Of a DNA stretch of 64,000 nucleotides, positions 18,924-26,982 are shown one piece after another. Each line of letters opens with the position of its first letter. Positions within the stretch are counted from its first letter, which is position 1. Position numbers and translations under genes: made by a program. This stretch comes from Limimaricola hongkongensis DSM 17492 (GTDB taxonomy: Bacteria; Pseudomonadota; Alphaproteobacteria; Rhodobacterales; Rhodobacteraceae): assembly GCF_000600975.2 (NCBI RefSeq), contig NZ_KK088650.1:372001-436000 (forward strand), written 5' to 3'. The notes beneath the pieces were generated by a model, which saw only the letters and a program-made list of their open reading frames with translations, did not search any database and was not told the DNA's origin.

Positions 18924-19844
18924 ATGTCGACGATCCTCTTGATAGAGCAGCTTCTGAACGGGCTTCAGTCCGGGCTGATGCTGTTTCTCATGGCCGCGGG
19001 CCTGACGCTGGTCTTCGGCGTCATGGGCCTGATCAACCTCGCGCATGGCTCGCTCTACATGGTGGGCGCCTTCGCTTGCGCCGGCGTCGCCGCCGCGACC
19101 GGCTCGTTCTGGCTCGGCCTCGCCGCCTCGATCGCCGCCGCCGCCGCGGCGGGCGCGATCGTCGAGGTGGCGGTGATCCGCAGGCTCTATGCGCGCGACC
19201 ATCTCGACCAGGTGCTCGCGACCTTCGCGCTGATCCTGATCTTCTCGGAAGGCACGCGCTGGCTCTACGGCTCCTTTCCGCTCTATCTCAACGTGCCGCC
19301 CAGCCTGTCGGGCAGCGTCACCCTGCCGGGCGGCATCCAGTATTCGCTGTTCCGCCTCGCCATCATCGGCGCGGGGCTCGCCGTGGCGGTCGGGCTGTTC
19401 CTGCTGATCGGCAAGACCCGGATCGGCGTGCAGGTCCGCGCCGGCGAGGCCGACCGCGAGATGATCGCGGCGCTCGGCGTCGACATTCGCCGCCTCTACA
19501 CGCTGGTCTTCGCGCTGGGCGCGGCGCTCGCCGGCATGGCCGGCGCGCTGGTCGGCACGATCCAGTCGGTGCAGGTCGGCATGGGCGAGCCGGTGCTGAT
19601 CCTCGCCTTCGTGGTGATCGTCATCGGCGGCATCGGCTCGATCAAGGGCGCTCTGGTGGGCGCGCTGCTGGTGGGCCTGACCGACACGATGGGGCGGGTG
19701 CTGCTGCCCTCGATCTTCGGTCTCTTCATGGAAACCTCGGCAGCCACGAGCGTCGGCGCGGCGCTGGCCTCGATGGCGATCTACATCCTGATGGCGCTGG
19801 TGCTGATCGTGAAGCCCGGCGGCCTGTTCGGAGCGCGGGCATGA
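18924..19844 (+). CDS. Branched-chain-type ABC transporter permease LivH
   Basis: A 306-residue inner-membrane permease with about eight transmembrane segments. LivH-family features include GLTLVFGVMGLINLAHGS near the N-terminus, the cytoplasmic loop block RAGEADREMIAALGVDI and VIGGIGSIKGALVGALLVG near the end. It pairs with the LivM-type permease encoded next. Together they form the channel of the operon's importer. It begins 54 bases after the binding-protein gene, downstream of the hairpin. Confidence 0.88.
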   Translation: MSTILLIEQLLNGLQSGLMLFLMAAGLTLVFGVMGLINLAHGSLYMVGAFACAGVAAATGSFWLGLAASIAAAAAAGAIVEVAVIRRLYARDHLDQVLATFALILIFSEGTRWLYGSFPLYLNVPPSLSGSVTLPGGIQYSLFRLAIIGAGLAVAVGLFLLIGKTRIGVQVRAGEADREMIAALGVDIRRLYTLVFALGAALAGMAGALVGTIQSVQVGMGEPVLILAFVVIVIGGIGSIKGALVGALLVGLTDTMGRVLLPSIFGLFMETSAATSVGAALASMAIYILMALVLIVKPGGLFGARA

Positions 19845-20869
19845 GCGCGGCGGAGGTGACGGCAATGCCCGAGGGGCGGGGAGGGCGCATGACACGCGCG
19901 CAGATCGTCAACGCCGCGCTGGCGCTCGGGCTGATCGGCTTCGGCCTCGGCGCATGGGCGATGGACGAGACCTTTCTCGTCACGCTGGCGACCAAGGTGG
20001 CGATCCTCGCCATCGCGGGCGCCGGGCTTAACCTCGTCTTGGGCTTCGGCGGGCTCGTCTCCTTCGGCCATGCCGCCTATTTCGGGCTGGGGGGCTACGC
20101 CTCGGGCATCCTCGCGCATCACGCGCTGAACTACACGGCGATGTTCGAATGGCCCTTCGTCTTCGAGGGCACGACCTCGATGCCGGTGATCTGGCTCACC
20201 GCCATGGCGGTGGGCGCCTTGGCGGCGCTGGTGATCGGGGCGCTGTCGCTTCGGACCACGGGCGTCTATTTCATCATGATCACGCTCGCCTTCGGGCAGA
20301 TGATCTTCTACTTCGCCATCTCCTGGCCCGCCTATGGCGGCGAGGACGGGCTGCCGATCTATGTGCGCAACGGCTTTCCGGGCCTGAACACGCTCGACCC
20401 GGTGCAATTCTTCGGGCTCGTCTGCGTCGTGCTCTTCGCGATGCTGGGCCTCATCTCCATGCTGGCGCGCTCGCGCTTCGGCCTGGCGCTACAGGCGGCG
20501 CGGCAGAACCGGCAGCGGCTGATGGCGGTGGGCATCCGGCCCGGCGGCGTGCTCTTGGTGGCCTTCGTCATCTCGGGCGCGATCACGGCGCTGGCGGGCG
20601 CGCTTTATGCCGATCTGAACCGTTTCGTCAGCCCGTCGATGCTGTCGTGGCATCTCTCGGGCGAGCTTCTGGTGTTCCTGATCCTCGGCGGCACGGGGCG
20701 GCTGTTTGCGCCTCTGGCGGGGGCGGGGCTCTATATCGCGCTCGAACACCTGCTGGGGGGCGTCAGCGATCACTGGCAGTTCTTCTTCGGGCTGCTGCTC
20801 CTGGGCGTCGTGCTGTTCGCGCGCGGCGGCGTCATCGGGTTCCTTGCGGGGGGCAAGCGCCATGGCTGA
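19841..20869 (+). CDS. Branched-chain-type ABC transporter permease LivM
   Basis: A 342-residue permease of the LivM family with about nine membrane segments. Signature stretches are LNLVLGFGGLVSFGHAAYFG in the N-terminal part and RLMAVGIRPGGVLLVAF in the coupling region. The ATG at 19841 overlaps the LivH stop (ATGA); ATGs at 19865 and 19889 are possible shorter starts, the last placing the first helix closer to the N-terminus. It works as partner of the LivH-type permease. Confidence 0.86.
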   Translation: MSAAEVTAMPEGRGGRMTRAQIVNAALALGLIGFGLGAWAMDETFLVTLATKVAILAIAGAGLNLVLGFGGLVSFGHAAYFGLGGYASGILAHHALNYTAMFEWPFVFEGTTSMPVIWLTAMAVGALAALVIGALSLRTTGVYFIMITLAFGQMIFYFAISWPAYGGEDGLPIYVRNGFPGLNTLDPVQFFGLVCVVLFAMLGLISMLARSRFGLALQAARQNRQRLMAVGIRPGGVLLVAFVISGAITALAGALYADLNRFVSPSMLSWHLSGELLVFLILGGTGRLFAPLAGAGLYIALEHLLGGVSDHWQFFFGLLLLGVVLFARGGVIGFLAGGKRHG

Positions 20870-21611
20870 TCCGATTCTCGACATCCGGGGCCTGAGCCGA
20901 AGCTTCGGCGCGCTCAAGGCGACCGACGACGTGTCGCTCGACCTGCGCGCGGGCGAGATCCACGCGCTGATCGGGCCGAACGGCGCGGGGAAATCCACGC
21001 TGATCAAGCAGATCTCGGGCGAGATCGCGCCCGATGCGGGCGAGGTGCGGCTGCGCGGCCGGAGCCTCGCGGGCGTCGATGCGGCGGGACGGGCCCGGCT
21101 GGGCATGGCGCGCAGCTTTCAGGTGTCGTCGGTCGCGCCCGAGTTCACGGTGCTGCAGAACGTGGTGCTCTCGGCGCAGGGCGCCTCGGGGGCGAGTTTC
21201 CGCTTCTTCCGCCCGGTGATGCGAGATGCGGGGCTGCTGGGGACGGCGCATGATTGCATCGCGCAGGCGGGGCTTTCGGGCCGCGAGGCCGTGCCCGCCG
21301 CCGAGCTTGCGCATGGCGAGCGGCGCAAGCTGGAGATCGCGATGGCGCTGGCTCTCAGGCCCGCCTTGTTCCTGCTCGACGAGCCGATGGCCGGGATGGG
21401 GACGGAAGGTGCGACCGCGCTTGGCGACCTGCTCGACGGTTTGCGCCACCGCGCGCCGATCCTGCTGGTGGAGCACGACATGGACGCGGTGTTCCGGTTG
21501 TCGGACCGGGTGTCGGTGCTGGTCTATGGCCGCGTCGTCGCCACCGGCACGCCGGACGAGATCCGGGCCGACCCGGAGGTGCAGCGGGTCTATCTGGGGG
21601 AGGAAGCATGA
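20862..21611 (+). CDS. ABC transporter ATPase LivG
   Basis: A 249-residue ATPase of the LivG family. Walker A is GPNGAGKST; the LivG-type signature region is ELAHGERRKLEIAMAL, where the usual LSGG is replaced as is common in this family; Walker B is LFLLDEPMAGMG. It powers the importer with LivF and overlaps the LivM gene by 8 bases. Confidence 0.9.
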   Translation: MADPILDIRGLSRSFGALKATDDVSLDLRAGEIHALIGPNGAGKSTLIKQISGEIAPDAGEVRLRGRSLAGVDAAGRARLGMARSFQVSSVAPEFTVLQNVVLSAQGASGASFRFFRPVMRDAGLLGTAHDCIAQAGLSGREAVPAAELAHGERRKLEIAMALALRPALFLLDEPMAGMGTEGATALGDLLDGLRHRAPILLVEHDMDAVFRLSDRVSVLVYGRVVATGTPDEIRADPEVQRVYLGEEA

Positions 21612-22297
21612 GCGCGCTTCTCGAAGTCGAGGATCTGAACGCCGCCTATGGCGCGAGCCAGGCGCTGTTCGGCGTGTCGCTCGCCGTCAAGGAGGGGCAG
21701 GCGCTGGCCTTGATGGGGCGCAACGGCATGGGCAAGACCACCACCATCGCCTGCATCACGCGGATGATGGCGGCGCGGTCGGGGCGCATTTCCTTTGCCG
21801 GGCACGATCTGGGGCGGCTGCCGTCGCACAAGGCGGCGCGGCTGGGGCTGGGGCTCGTGCCCGAAGGTCGCCGCGCCTTTGCCGGGCTGACGGTGCGCGA
21901 GAACCTGATCGCCGCCGCGCGCCGCGGCGCGTGGAGCTTCGAGAAGGTGTGCGACCTGTTTCCGCGGCTTGCCGAGCGGGCCGGGCAGCGGGCCGAGACG
22001 CTGTCGGGCGGCGAGCAGCAGATGCTGGTGATCGGCCGGGCGCTGATGACCAATCCGAAGCTTTTGATCCTCGACGAGGCGACAGAGGGGCTCGCCCCGG
22101 TGGTGCGGGCCGAGATCTGGGCCGCGATCCGCGCGCTGAAATCGCAGGGCCAGTCGATCCTCGTGGTCGACAAGTCGCTGCGCGAGCTTTCGAGCGTGGC
22201 CGATGACTGCGTGGTTCTGGAGCGCGGGCGCGATGTCTGGCACGGGCCGCCCGCGGCGCTTTCGGGCGATCTCGCGCAGCGCTATCTGGGGGTCTGA
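21608..22297 (+). CDS. ABC transporter ATPase LivF
   Basis: A 229-residue ATPase of the LivF family with Walker A GRNGMGKTT, signature LSGGEQQMLVIGRAL and Walker B LLILDEATEGLAP. The D-loop and ATEGLAP end are LivF-specific. It forms a heterodimer with the LivG-type ATPase whose gene it overlaps (ATGA). It is the last transporter gene before two small enzymes of the same operon. Confidence 0.9.
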   Translation: MSALLEVEDLNAAYGASQALFGVSLAVKEGQALALMGRNGMGKTTTIACITRMMAARSGRISFAGHDLGRLPSHKAARLGLGLVPEGRRAFAGLTVRENLIAAARRGAWSFEKVCDLFPRLAERAGQRAETLSGGEQQMLVIGRALMTNPKLLILDEATEGLAPVVRAEIWAAIRALKSQGQSILVVDKSLRELSSVADDCVVLERGRDVWHGPPAALSGDLAQRYLGV

Positions 22298-22298
22298 G

Positions 22299-22754
22299 AT
22301 GAGCTTCACGACCACGCGCAAGGTGCGGTTCGAGCATTGCGACCCGGCGGGGATCGTCTTTTACCCGCGTTATTTCGAAATGCTGAACGCCTGCATCGAG
22401 GACTGGTTCGACGCGCGGCTGGGCCATTCCTTCGGGGCGATCCATGTGGGTGGCGGCCATGCCGTGCCCACCGCGCGCTGCGAGGTGCGCTTCAGCGCGC
22501 CGAGCCGGATCGAGGACCGGCTGGCGCTGGTGCTGCGGCCCACCCGGCTGGGGCGTTCCAGCCTCGATCTTCGGATCGACATTTCCAGCGAGGGCGAGGC
22601 GCGGCTGCACGCGGATTTCACGCTGGTCCATGTCGCGCAGGCGACGGGGCGCCCGGTCGGCTGGCCCGCGCCGCTGCGCGCCGCCATCGAGACGGAGATC
22701 GCCCGCGCGGGCGACGCATCACTCACCCAAGGAGAAGCCCCGCATGGCTCATGA
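22299..22754 (+). CDS. 4HBT-family acyl-CoA thioesterase
   Basis: A 151-residue hot-dog-fold protein close to 4-hydroxybenzoyl-CoA thioesterases: the active-site stretch FEHCDPAGIVFYPRYFEM carries the catalytic Asp. It starts one base after the livF-type stop and overlaps the RidA gene by 11 bases. In this operon it may free CoA from dead-end aryl-CoA such as stalled anthraniloyl-CoA, or hydrolyse a product; both are inference. Confidence 0.85.
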   Translation: MSFTTTRKVRFEHCDPAGIVFYPRYFEMLNACIEDWFDARLGHSFGAIHVGGGHAVPTARCEVRFSAPSRIEDRLALVLRPTRLGRSSLDLRIDISSEGEARLHADFTLVHVAQATGRPVGWPAPLRAAIETEIARAGDASLTQGEAPHGS

Positions 22755-23142
22755 GATCATCCACCCCGAGGGCTGGGCCCCGGCCAAAGGCTATGCCAAC
22801 GGCGTGATGACGCCCGAGGGTCATCTCTTCGTCGGCGGCCAGATCGGCTGGACCGCCGAACAGGTGTTCGAAAGCCATGATTTCATCGGCCAGATGGAAC
22901 AGGCGCTGCGCAACATCCTCGCCGTGGTCGAGGCGGCGGGCGGCGGGGCCGAGCACATCACCCGGCTGACATGGTTCGTGATCGACAAGCGCGACTATCT
23001 CGCGCGGCAAAAGGAGGTGGGCGCGGCCTATCGCCGGGTGCTGGGGCGCCATTTCCCGGCGATGACCATGGTGATCGTCGCCGGCCTGGTGGAGGACGAG
23101 GCATTGCTCGAGATCGAGGCGACCGCCGCGATCCCGCGCTAG
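22744..23142 (+). CDS. RidA-like enamine/imine deaminase family protein
   Basis: A 132-residue YjgF/YER057c/UK114-fold protein. The fold blocks are present: LFVGGQIGW, MEQALRNILAVVEAAGGG and the C-terminal LLEIEATAAI. The arginine that binds the substrate carboxylate in classical RidA (Arg105) is replaced by Gly at about residue 114 in VAGLVEDEA. The monooxygenase/reductase of this operon produces an enamine-bearing CoA ester, so a deaminase acting on a thioester without free carboxylate is a reasonable guess. Its stop codon overlaps that of the convergent phosphoesterase gene in CTAG. Confidence 0.8.
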   Translation: MAHEIIHPEGWAPAKGYANGVMTPEGHLFVGGQIGWTAEQVFESHDFIGQMEQALRNILAVVEAAGGGAEHITRLTWFVIDKRDYLARQKEVGAAYRRVLGRHFPAMTMVIVAGLVEDEALLEIEATAAIPR

Positions 23143-23891
23143 GCGCCCGGTTCGGGGCGCAGCGGCTGGCGCCCTTCGGGCGTGAGCAGCCAGACCTCGC
23201 GCCCCTCGATCACTGCCGCGGCGAGCGGGCGACCATAGGCCGCGCCGCCATCGAGGTTGACGCGGTTGCCATGGTGGCGGGGGTGTTCGAGCGCGGTGTG
23301 GCCATGCACCACGAGCGGGCCGTGATCGCGCCCGTCCTCGAGCCAGCCCTCGCGGATCCAGACGAGGTCGGTTTCGGTCTGCTCGCCCATGGGCACGCCG
23401 GGGCGGATGCCCGCATGCACGAACAGCGCCTCGCCGCGCAGATGGTAGAGCGGCAGGCGCGCGAGAAAGTCGCGATGCGCGCGGGGCACCTTGTCGAGCG
23501 CCTCGCGATGCACCTCGTGGCGGTCACGGCCCGCAACCTCGGCCACGCCGTAGCTTTCCAGCGTCGTGTCGCCGCCGAGCCGCGGGTTGAGCCAGCCGAG
23601 ATCGGCCCGCAGGCCGGGGTCCTGCCAATCGGGATCGTCGAGAAACTTGCGGAACATGCGGTCGTGATTGCCGAGCACCACGGTCCACGGCGCGCCGCCC
23701 TCGATGCCGTCGATCAGCATCTCGATCACGCCGCGGCTGTCGGGACCGCGATCGGTGAGATCGCCAAGATGGATCACCGGGCTCTGATCGTCGCCGGTGC
23801 GCGCGCGGTCGGCCGCGATGAGGTCATGCGCCACCCGGAGTTTTTCCGGGTGGCCGTGGATGTCGCCGATGGCGTAGCTGCGTGTGCTCAT
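23139..23891 (-). CDS. Calcineurin-like metallophosphoesterase
   Basis: A 250-residue member of the PPP/ApaH-like metallophosphoesterases. All metal motifs are visible: GDIHGHPEK at the N-terminus, GDLTDRGPDS, VLGNHDRM, and histidines in HAGIRPG and VVHGHT. It may be a serine/threonine protein phosphatase or a dinucleoside-polyphosphate hydrolase; the sequence does not decide. The start at 23891 gives MSTRSYAIGDIHG, the usual family opening. It lies 37 bases downstream of the CRTAC1-like gene on the same strand and may be cotranscribed with it. Confidence 0.87.
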   Translation of the reverse strand: MSTRSYAIGDIHGHPEKLRVAHDLIAADRARTGDDQSPVIHLGDLTDRGPDSRGVIEMLIDGIEGGAPWTVVLGNHDRMFRKFLDDPDWQDPGLRADLGWLNPRLGGDTTLESYGVAEVAGRDRHEVHREALDKVPRAHRDFLARLPLYHLRGEALFVHAGIRPGVPMGEQTETDLVWIREGWLEDGRDHGPLVVHGHTALEHPRHHGNRVNLDGGAAYGRPLAAAVIEGREVWLLTPEGRQPLRPEPGA

Positions 23892-23928
23892 GACCGCGAG
23901 CCTAGCGCCGAGGCGGGGGCTGGCAAGA

Positions 23929-25503
23929 TCAGCCGGGCAGGGCGGCGCGGTCGAGCGTGACGACGCGGTCGATCTCGACCTCGTGCGGGCCGGTGACGCT
24001 GCCGTCGGGCCATTCGACGGTGACGCGCGCCGCGCGCGCCGCGCCCAGCCCGACATGCAGCGGCCCGAGCCGCCCGCCGGCATGGCCGCCGCCGATGGTG
24101 CGTTGCACCACCTGCCGCCCGGCATCCGTTTCGACCGTCACCACCGCGCCGATGGCGTCGCGATTGCCCCCCGGTTGCGCGAGGTCGATCCCGATCCAGT
24201 GGCCCGTGCCTGCGGTCACGTTGCGCCACAGCTCCATCGGTGCGCGGCGGTTGACGACGACGAGATCGAGCCGCCCGTCGCCGTCGAAATCCGCGAGTGC
24301 GGCGCCGCGCGAGCGTTCGGTGGTGGCGATCCCGGCCTCGACCGAGGCTTCGGCAAAGCGGCCATCGGTCTGCTGCATCAGCAGGTTGTTGGGATCGCGC
24401 ATGGCGTTGGACGGCATCTGGTCGACATTGCCCTTGGCGATGAACAGGTCGGCGCGCCCGTCATTGTCGATATCGCCGAACTCGGCGTGCCAGCCGGTCG
24501 AGGGCCGGCCATCATCGCCGGTATGCGGTCGCTGTGCGTAGGAGCCGATGGAAAACGGCGCGGCGGCATAGCTGCCATCGGGCTGCGCCAGTTGCAAAAG
24601 CTGGTCGCCCATCGAGGTGAGCATCACCTCGTCGCGCCCGTCGCCGGTCAGGTCGCGCGACGCGATGCCCATGCCCCAGAGCGACACGGCGGGCCAGCCA
24701 TCGTCCGCGCCCAGAAAGCGCCGCTCACCGATGTCCCACATCTGCTCGTATCCGCCGCGCACGTAGTAATGCCGGTCGTTGGAAATCCGCAGGCTTGGCC
24801 TCCCGCGCGCATCGCGTGCCGCCAGCATCGACAGCGCGCAGAAGCCCGGTTCCAGCGGCCCTGCCTGCCATCGGCGCCCTTCGGGCCGCAGGATCGCGTT
24901 GTCGTCGCAGGCCTCGAAGGGGCCATCGGGATCGTCGCGGTCGACATAATTGCCAACCGCCATGACGGGCCGGGCGTCATCCTCCCACCACGCGGTGAAG
25001 GCGGTGGTCCAGCCTTCGCCCGGTGGCAGGCCCATGGCGTCGGTCGCGTCCTCGAACCGGCAATCGCCGCGCCCGCGCAGCAGCCGGTTCGGACCGGCGC
25101 GCATCACGAACAGGTCGGGGTGCCCGTCGGCATCGGCGTCGAGCGGGTAGGCCCCGGTCACGCCTGTGAGATCGGGCAGGGGCGCCGTTTCGAAGACGAA
25201 ATCGCCGCGATTGCGCATCAACGTCGCGCGGGCTTCGCCGCCTGCCGCGAAGATGTCGGGCCGCGCGTCGCCGTCGCAGTCGAACACCGCGACGCCGCCG
25301 CCCACGAAATGCGCCCACCCGCCCGAATAGACATGCGCGGGCAGGGTGGCGGAGCGGTCTTCAAAGCGGGGCTCGGCCATGCCCGTCCCGGCCACCAGCG
25401 CCGTGGCCAGCCCGAAAAGCGCGCCCTTCCATTCACCATTCCCCAAATACGCATGGCGTCCGGCCTGCCCTGCGCGCGCGGCCCGGATCTGTCGCGCGCT
25501 CAT
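23929..25503 (-). CDS. Exported CRTAC1/UnbV-type FG-GAP repeat protein
   Basis: A 524-residue secreted protein. A basic start and hydrophobic stretch (GALFGLATALVAGTGMA) look like a signal peptide, though its n-region is long. The body has several VCBS/FG-GAP Ca-binding loops of the type DCDGDARPD, DADADGHPD, DIDNDGRAD and DFDGDGRLD, predicted to form a beta-propeller; the end (about 430-520) is an ASPIC/UnbV domain. Proteins called UnbV are named after an enediyne cluster, but this family is widespread and of unknown function. Its ATG overlaps the ROK stop (ATGA on the reverse strand), so they form an operon. Confidence 0.8.
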   Translation of the reverse strand: MSARQIRAARAGQAGRHAYLGNGEWKGALFGLATALVAGTGMAEPRFEDRSATLPAHVYSGGWAHFVGGGVAVFDCDGDARPDIFAAGGEARATLMRNRGDFVFETAPLPDLTGVTGAYPLDADADGHPDLFVMRAGPNRLLRGRGDCRFEDATDAMGLPPGEGWTTAFTAWWEDDARPVMAVGNYVDRDDPDGPFEACDDNAILRPEGRRWQAGPLEPGFCALSMLAARDARGRPSLRISNDRHYYVRGGYEQMWDIGERRFLGADDGWPAVSLWGMGIASRDLTGDGRDEVMLTSMGDQLLQLAQPDGSYAAAPFSIGSYAQRPHTGDDGRPSTGWHAEFGDIDNDGRADLFIAKGNVDQMPSNAMRDPNNLLMQQTDGRFAEASVEAGIATTERSRGAALADFDGDGRLDLVVVNRRAPMELWRNVTAGTGHWIGIDLAQPGGNRDAIGAVVTVETDAGRQVVQRTIGGGHAGGRLGPLHVGLGAARAARVTVEWPDGSVTGPHEVEIDRVVTLDRAALPG

Positions 25504-26765
25504 GCCGCCCGCGCCTCGGCCAGCACGGTTTCGGTGACGGCGGCGAGCGCGAGGGCGCTGGCGCCACGGGCCCAGACCAGATCGCCCCAAGCGTGCAGCT
25601 CGACCCGTGCGGGCGCGCGCCCCTCGACGAGGGTGAGCGCCCGCATCTCGTGCAGCACCTCCTCGGCATAAAGGTAATCATAGCGCATCCGCTCCCCCGA
25701 CAGGATGACCAGTTCCGGGTCGAACAGCTGGATCACGTTGGACAGCCCCAGCGCGAGATATCGCCCCGCGCGATCGAAGATCGAACGGGCGGCGCGGTTG
25801 CCGGATTTGGCCTCGGCGTAAAGCGCGTCGAGCATGACCTGCGGGCTTTGCGGCGCGCGGCCCAGCGCCGTGGCCGCCTCGCGCGCGAGCGCGTAATCGG
25901 CGACATAGGCTTCGAGGCAGCCGCGCTTGCCGCATCGGCACAGCGCGCCGTCGAGCTGCACCTTGGTGTGGCCCAATTCCAGCCCCATGCGGCGTTCGCC
26001 GCGATACAGCCGGTTGTCGATGACCAGCCCCATGCCGAGGCCATGTTCTATGGTGACGACCGCGAAATCCGACCTTTCCCGACCGACGCCGAACCACAGC
26101 TCGGCCAGGGTGAGCATGTTGGCGTCGTTGTCGATCATCACCGGCAGGCCGAAGCGGCGGGTGGCCTCGGCGCCGAGCGGCATGTCGGGGCCCAGATGCG
26201 GCGACCAGAGCACGGTGCCGGTTTCGTGGTCGACCATGCCCGACAGCCCGACGCCCACGGCGAGCAGTTCCTCGCGCGGGCGGCCCGCCTGGGCCAGAAC
26301 CGCGTCGATCAGCGCGCCGATCTCGTCGCAGGTCTGGTCGAGGCTGCGGCGCATCGGCGGGGCGGGGCGGGCCGCATCGGCGAGGATCGTTCCGGCGAAA
26401 TCGACCAGCACGGCGGTGTTGCGTTCATCCGAGATCTTGATGCCGATGACGAGCCGCCCCTCGGCCACCAGTTCGAGCGCCACGCGGGGACGTCCGCGTG
26501 TGGTGATGGCGGGGCTTGCGTTCTCGACCTCGCGCAGCAGGCCCATGCCGATCAGTTCGGAGGTGAGCGTGGTGACAGAGCCCGCGCTGACGCCCAGCGC
26601 GCGGCTGATCTCGGCGCGGGCGACGCGGCCCACGGCGCGGACATGTTCGAGGATCTGCTGGCGCAGGGGCCGGACCTCGCGCTGGGCGCCGGGCAGCAAG
26701 GGGCCGACGCCTTGTGGCGGTGTGACCCCGGAGGCGGCCCTCCCGGCGGCATGCGAGTCGTTCAT
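25500..26765 (-). CDS. ROK family transcriptional repressor, XylR-like
   Basis: A 421-residue ROK regulator. An N-terminal winged HTH spans about residues 33-80 (ARAEISRALGVSAGSVTTLT). The sugar-kinase-like ROK domain follows, with IDNDANM at 211-217 and the zinc site His266, Cys276, Cys278 and Cys283 (CRCGKRGC). It is divergent from a xylose-type ABC importer and is the probable repressor of that importer, with xylose or a related sugar as inducer. The perfect AT-rich palindrome at 26873-26886 is its likely site. The CRTAC1-like and possibly the phosphoesterase gene follow on the same transcript. Confidence 0.87.
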   Translation of the reverse strand: MNDSHAAGRAASGVTPPQGVGPLLPGAQREVRPLRQQILEHVRAVGRVARAEISRALGVSAGSVTTLTSELIGMGLLREVENASPAITTRGRPRVALELVAEGRLVIGIKISDERNTAVLVDFAGTILADAARPAPPMRRSLDQTCDEIGALIDAVLAQAGRPREELLAVGVGLSGMVDHETGTVLWSPHLGPDMPLGAEATRRFGLPVMIDNDANMLTLAELWFGVGRERSDFAVVTIEHGLGMGLVIDNRLYRGERRMGLELGHTKVQLDGALCRCGKRGCLEAYVADYALAREAATALGRAPQSPQVMLDALYAEAKSGNRAARSIFDRAGRYLALGLSNVIQLFDPELVILSGERMRYDYLYAEEVLHEMRALTLVEGRAPARVELHAWGDLVWARGASALALAAVTETVLAEARAA

Positions 26766-26872
26766 AGTTCGATCCCTGAATTATCTCCGGGTCTCCTCTG
26801 GCCATATACAGTGAATATTCCCGAATACGGCGCGCCCGAATTTTATTGTTACCGGCATGCACGATGAAATGG

Positions 26873-26889
26873 CAAAATATATTTTGACA
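26873..26889 (+). promoter_or_regulatory. Candidate ROK operator overlapping a -35 box
   Basis: CAAAATATATTTTG (26873-26886) is a perfect 14-bp palindrome in the 217-bp gap between the ROK gene and the sugar-binding-protein gene. It overlaps TTGACA at 26884-26889, a consensus -35; the matching -10 is poor (around 26906-26912). Binding here would block polymerase, as expected for a sugar-responsive repressor. AT-rich palindromes are typical of ROK operators. Confidence 0.6.
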
Positions 26890-26982
26890 AGCAAACTAAG
26901 TGTGGCAAGGTGCCGGGCAACCGGCATCCTCTTGGGGTGTCGGCATCCCGGTGGGACGGGAGCCATGTTAGGGAGGAAACAC

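Noticed and set aside
23929..25503. Enediyne biosynthesis, suggested by the UnbV name
   Set aside because: No polyketide synthase or other natural-product gene is near; the domain is widespread in unrelated exported proteins.
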